Source of the DNA: Actinopolymorpha singaporensis
GTDB taxonomy: Bacteria > Actinomycetota > Actinomycetes > Propionibacteriales > Actinopolymorphaceae
Assembly: GCF_900104745.1 (NCBI RefSeq)
Contig: NZ_LT629732.1
Coordinates: 3,211,981-3,275,980, forward strand
Reading direction: 5' to 3'
DNA: 64,000 nt
In this document: positions 63,640 to 64,000 of the stretch, piece by piece
Numbering within the stretch: the stretch's first letter is position 1
Layout: the number at the start of each line of letters is the position of its first letter
The notes under the pieces: model-generated
Seen by the model: the letters and a program-made list of their open reading frames with translations, nothing else
The model's database searches: none
What the model was told of the DNA's origin: nothing
Made by a program: the position numbers and the translations under genes

Positions 63640-63704
63640 GCTGGGGCCGAGCCGCCGCCGGTCCACTTCTTCGCGGAGCGTCGCGGAGCCCTGCGCGGCC
63701 GCTG

Positions 63705-64000
63705 TCAACCAGCGCTTGTCGGGGTACGGGACCGCAGCGAACTCGCCCTTACGTGCAACTCGGTGGGCAGCACCGTCACCGACGGCGGGCGGTCCGGATC
63801 CTCGACCCGGCGCAGCAACAGGTCGGCGGCGGTGCGCCCGATCTCGTACGTGGGCTGGGTGATCGTGGACAGTGGCGGCCGGATCAGCGTCGCGCACGGC
63901 ACGTCGTCGAACCCGAACACGCCCACATCGGCGGGCACCCGCAGGCCCCGGTCCACCAGGCACTCCAGCGCCCCGACGGTGAGCAGGTTGTTGGTGGCGA
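63705..64000 (-). CDS. C-terminal part of LacI-family regulator (cut by window end)
   Basis: The frame is open from the window edge to the stop at 63705: ATNNLLTVGALECLVDRGLRVPADVGVFGFDDVPCATLIRPPLSTITQPTYEIGRTAADLLLRRV. This is the distal sugar-binding lobe of LacI/GalR repressors, with the typical GFDD and LTTI-like blocks. The DNA-binding domain lies beyond the window. Direct repeats GCGGAGC in 63675-63690 follow its end; no clear terminator is seen. Confidence 0.88.
   Translation of the reverse strand, partial: ATNNLLTVGALECLVDRGLRVPADVGVFGFDDVPCATLIRPPLSTITQPTYEIGRTAADLLLRRVEDPDRPPSVTVLPTELHVRASSLRSRTPTSAG

Overview
The window is very GC-rich DNA with dense genes, many GTG and TTG starts and clear GGAGG-type ribosome sites. 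SecA1, an Rv3235-like protein, RF2 followed by ftsE-ftsX-M23 peptidase-smpB, Ku with a histone-like tail and a large NAD-glutamate dehydrogenase all point to an actinobacterial chromosome. A Propionibacteriales-type organism (Nocardioidaceae or Actinopolymorpha relatives) is my guess, with low certainty. I see no rRNA, tRNA, CRISPR, prophage or insertion sequence.

Layout. 0-7.5 kb: the end of a YcaQ/AlkX-type winged-helix gene, a tandem acetyltransferase, secA, an Rv3235-like gene, a LysM membrane protein and a duplicated small-barrel protein. 7.6-10.2 kb: a MerR/BldC-like helix-turn-helix gene diverging from cpaB-like and cpaE-like genes, one half of a Tad pilus/secretion locus. 10.4-13.5 kb: WS/DGAT acyltransferase, patatin lipase and a DUF6912-like gene. 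13.6-26.2 kb: a surface-glycan region (GtrA, processive GT2, ArnT/PMT-like glycosyltransferase, Ig-like repeat surface protein, GH5 hydrolase) flanked by two-component genes. 26.5-32.4 kb: a peptidoglycan (MurNAc) recovery cluster like Bacillus murQRP-amiE-nagZ-namZ, with nagZ reduced to a pseudogene and the amiE-like gene cut by an amber codon. 32.5-43.8 kb: Ku, APC transporter, pruA, zinc-ribbon protein, DUF402, SRPBCC protein, NAD-GDH and hemerythrin. 44.1-48.7 kb: the second Tad half (tadA, tadB, tadC, pilin-like gene, three TadE/F/G-like genes) with overlapping stop and start codons. 48.8-53.9 kb: prfB, ftsE, ftsX, M23 peptidase, smpB. 53.9-64 kb: quinone oxidoreductase, membrane protein, acyl-CoA dehydrogenase-like protein, GH31, serA, MFS transporter, GlxA-type regulator and a LacI-type C-terminus.

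Functional links. The two Tad halves lie about 34 kb apart but share an identical 12-bp intergenic word, GTTGTCCACAGG, which contains an actinobacterial DnaA box. The helix-turn-helix gene, the LysM gene and the barrel gene all have 10-bp-phased direct repeats in front of them, the arrangement expected for a BldC-like head-to-tail binder. PruA and NAD-GDH would feed proline carbon to 2-oxoglutarate. FtsEX and the M23 peptidase look like a division-linked cell-wall hydrolase unit. The most unusual points are the eroding MurNAc recovery cluster with a candidate MurR operator, the shared Tad motif, the phased repeats, and a pseudo-receiver gene coupled to the GH5 gene that may start at ATT.
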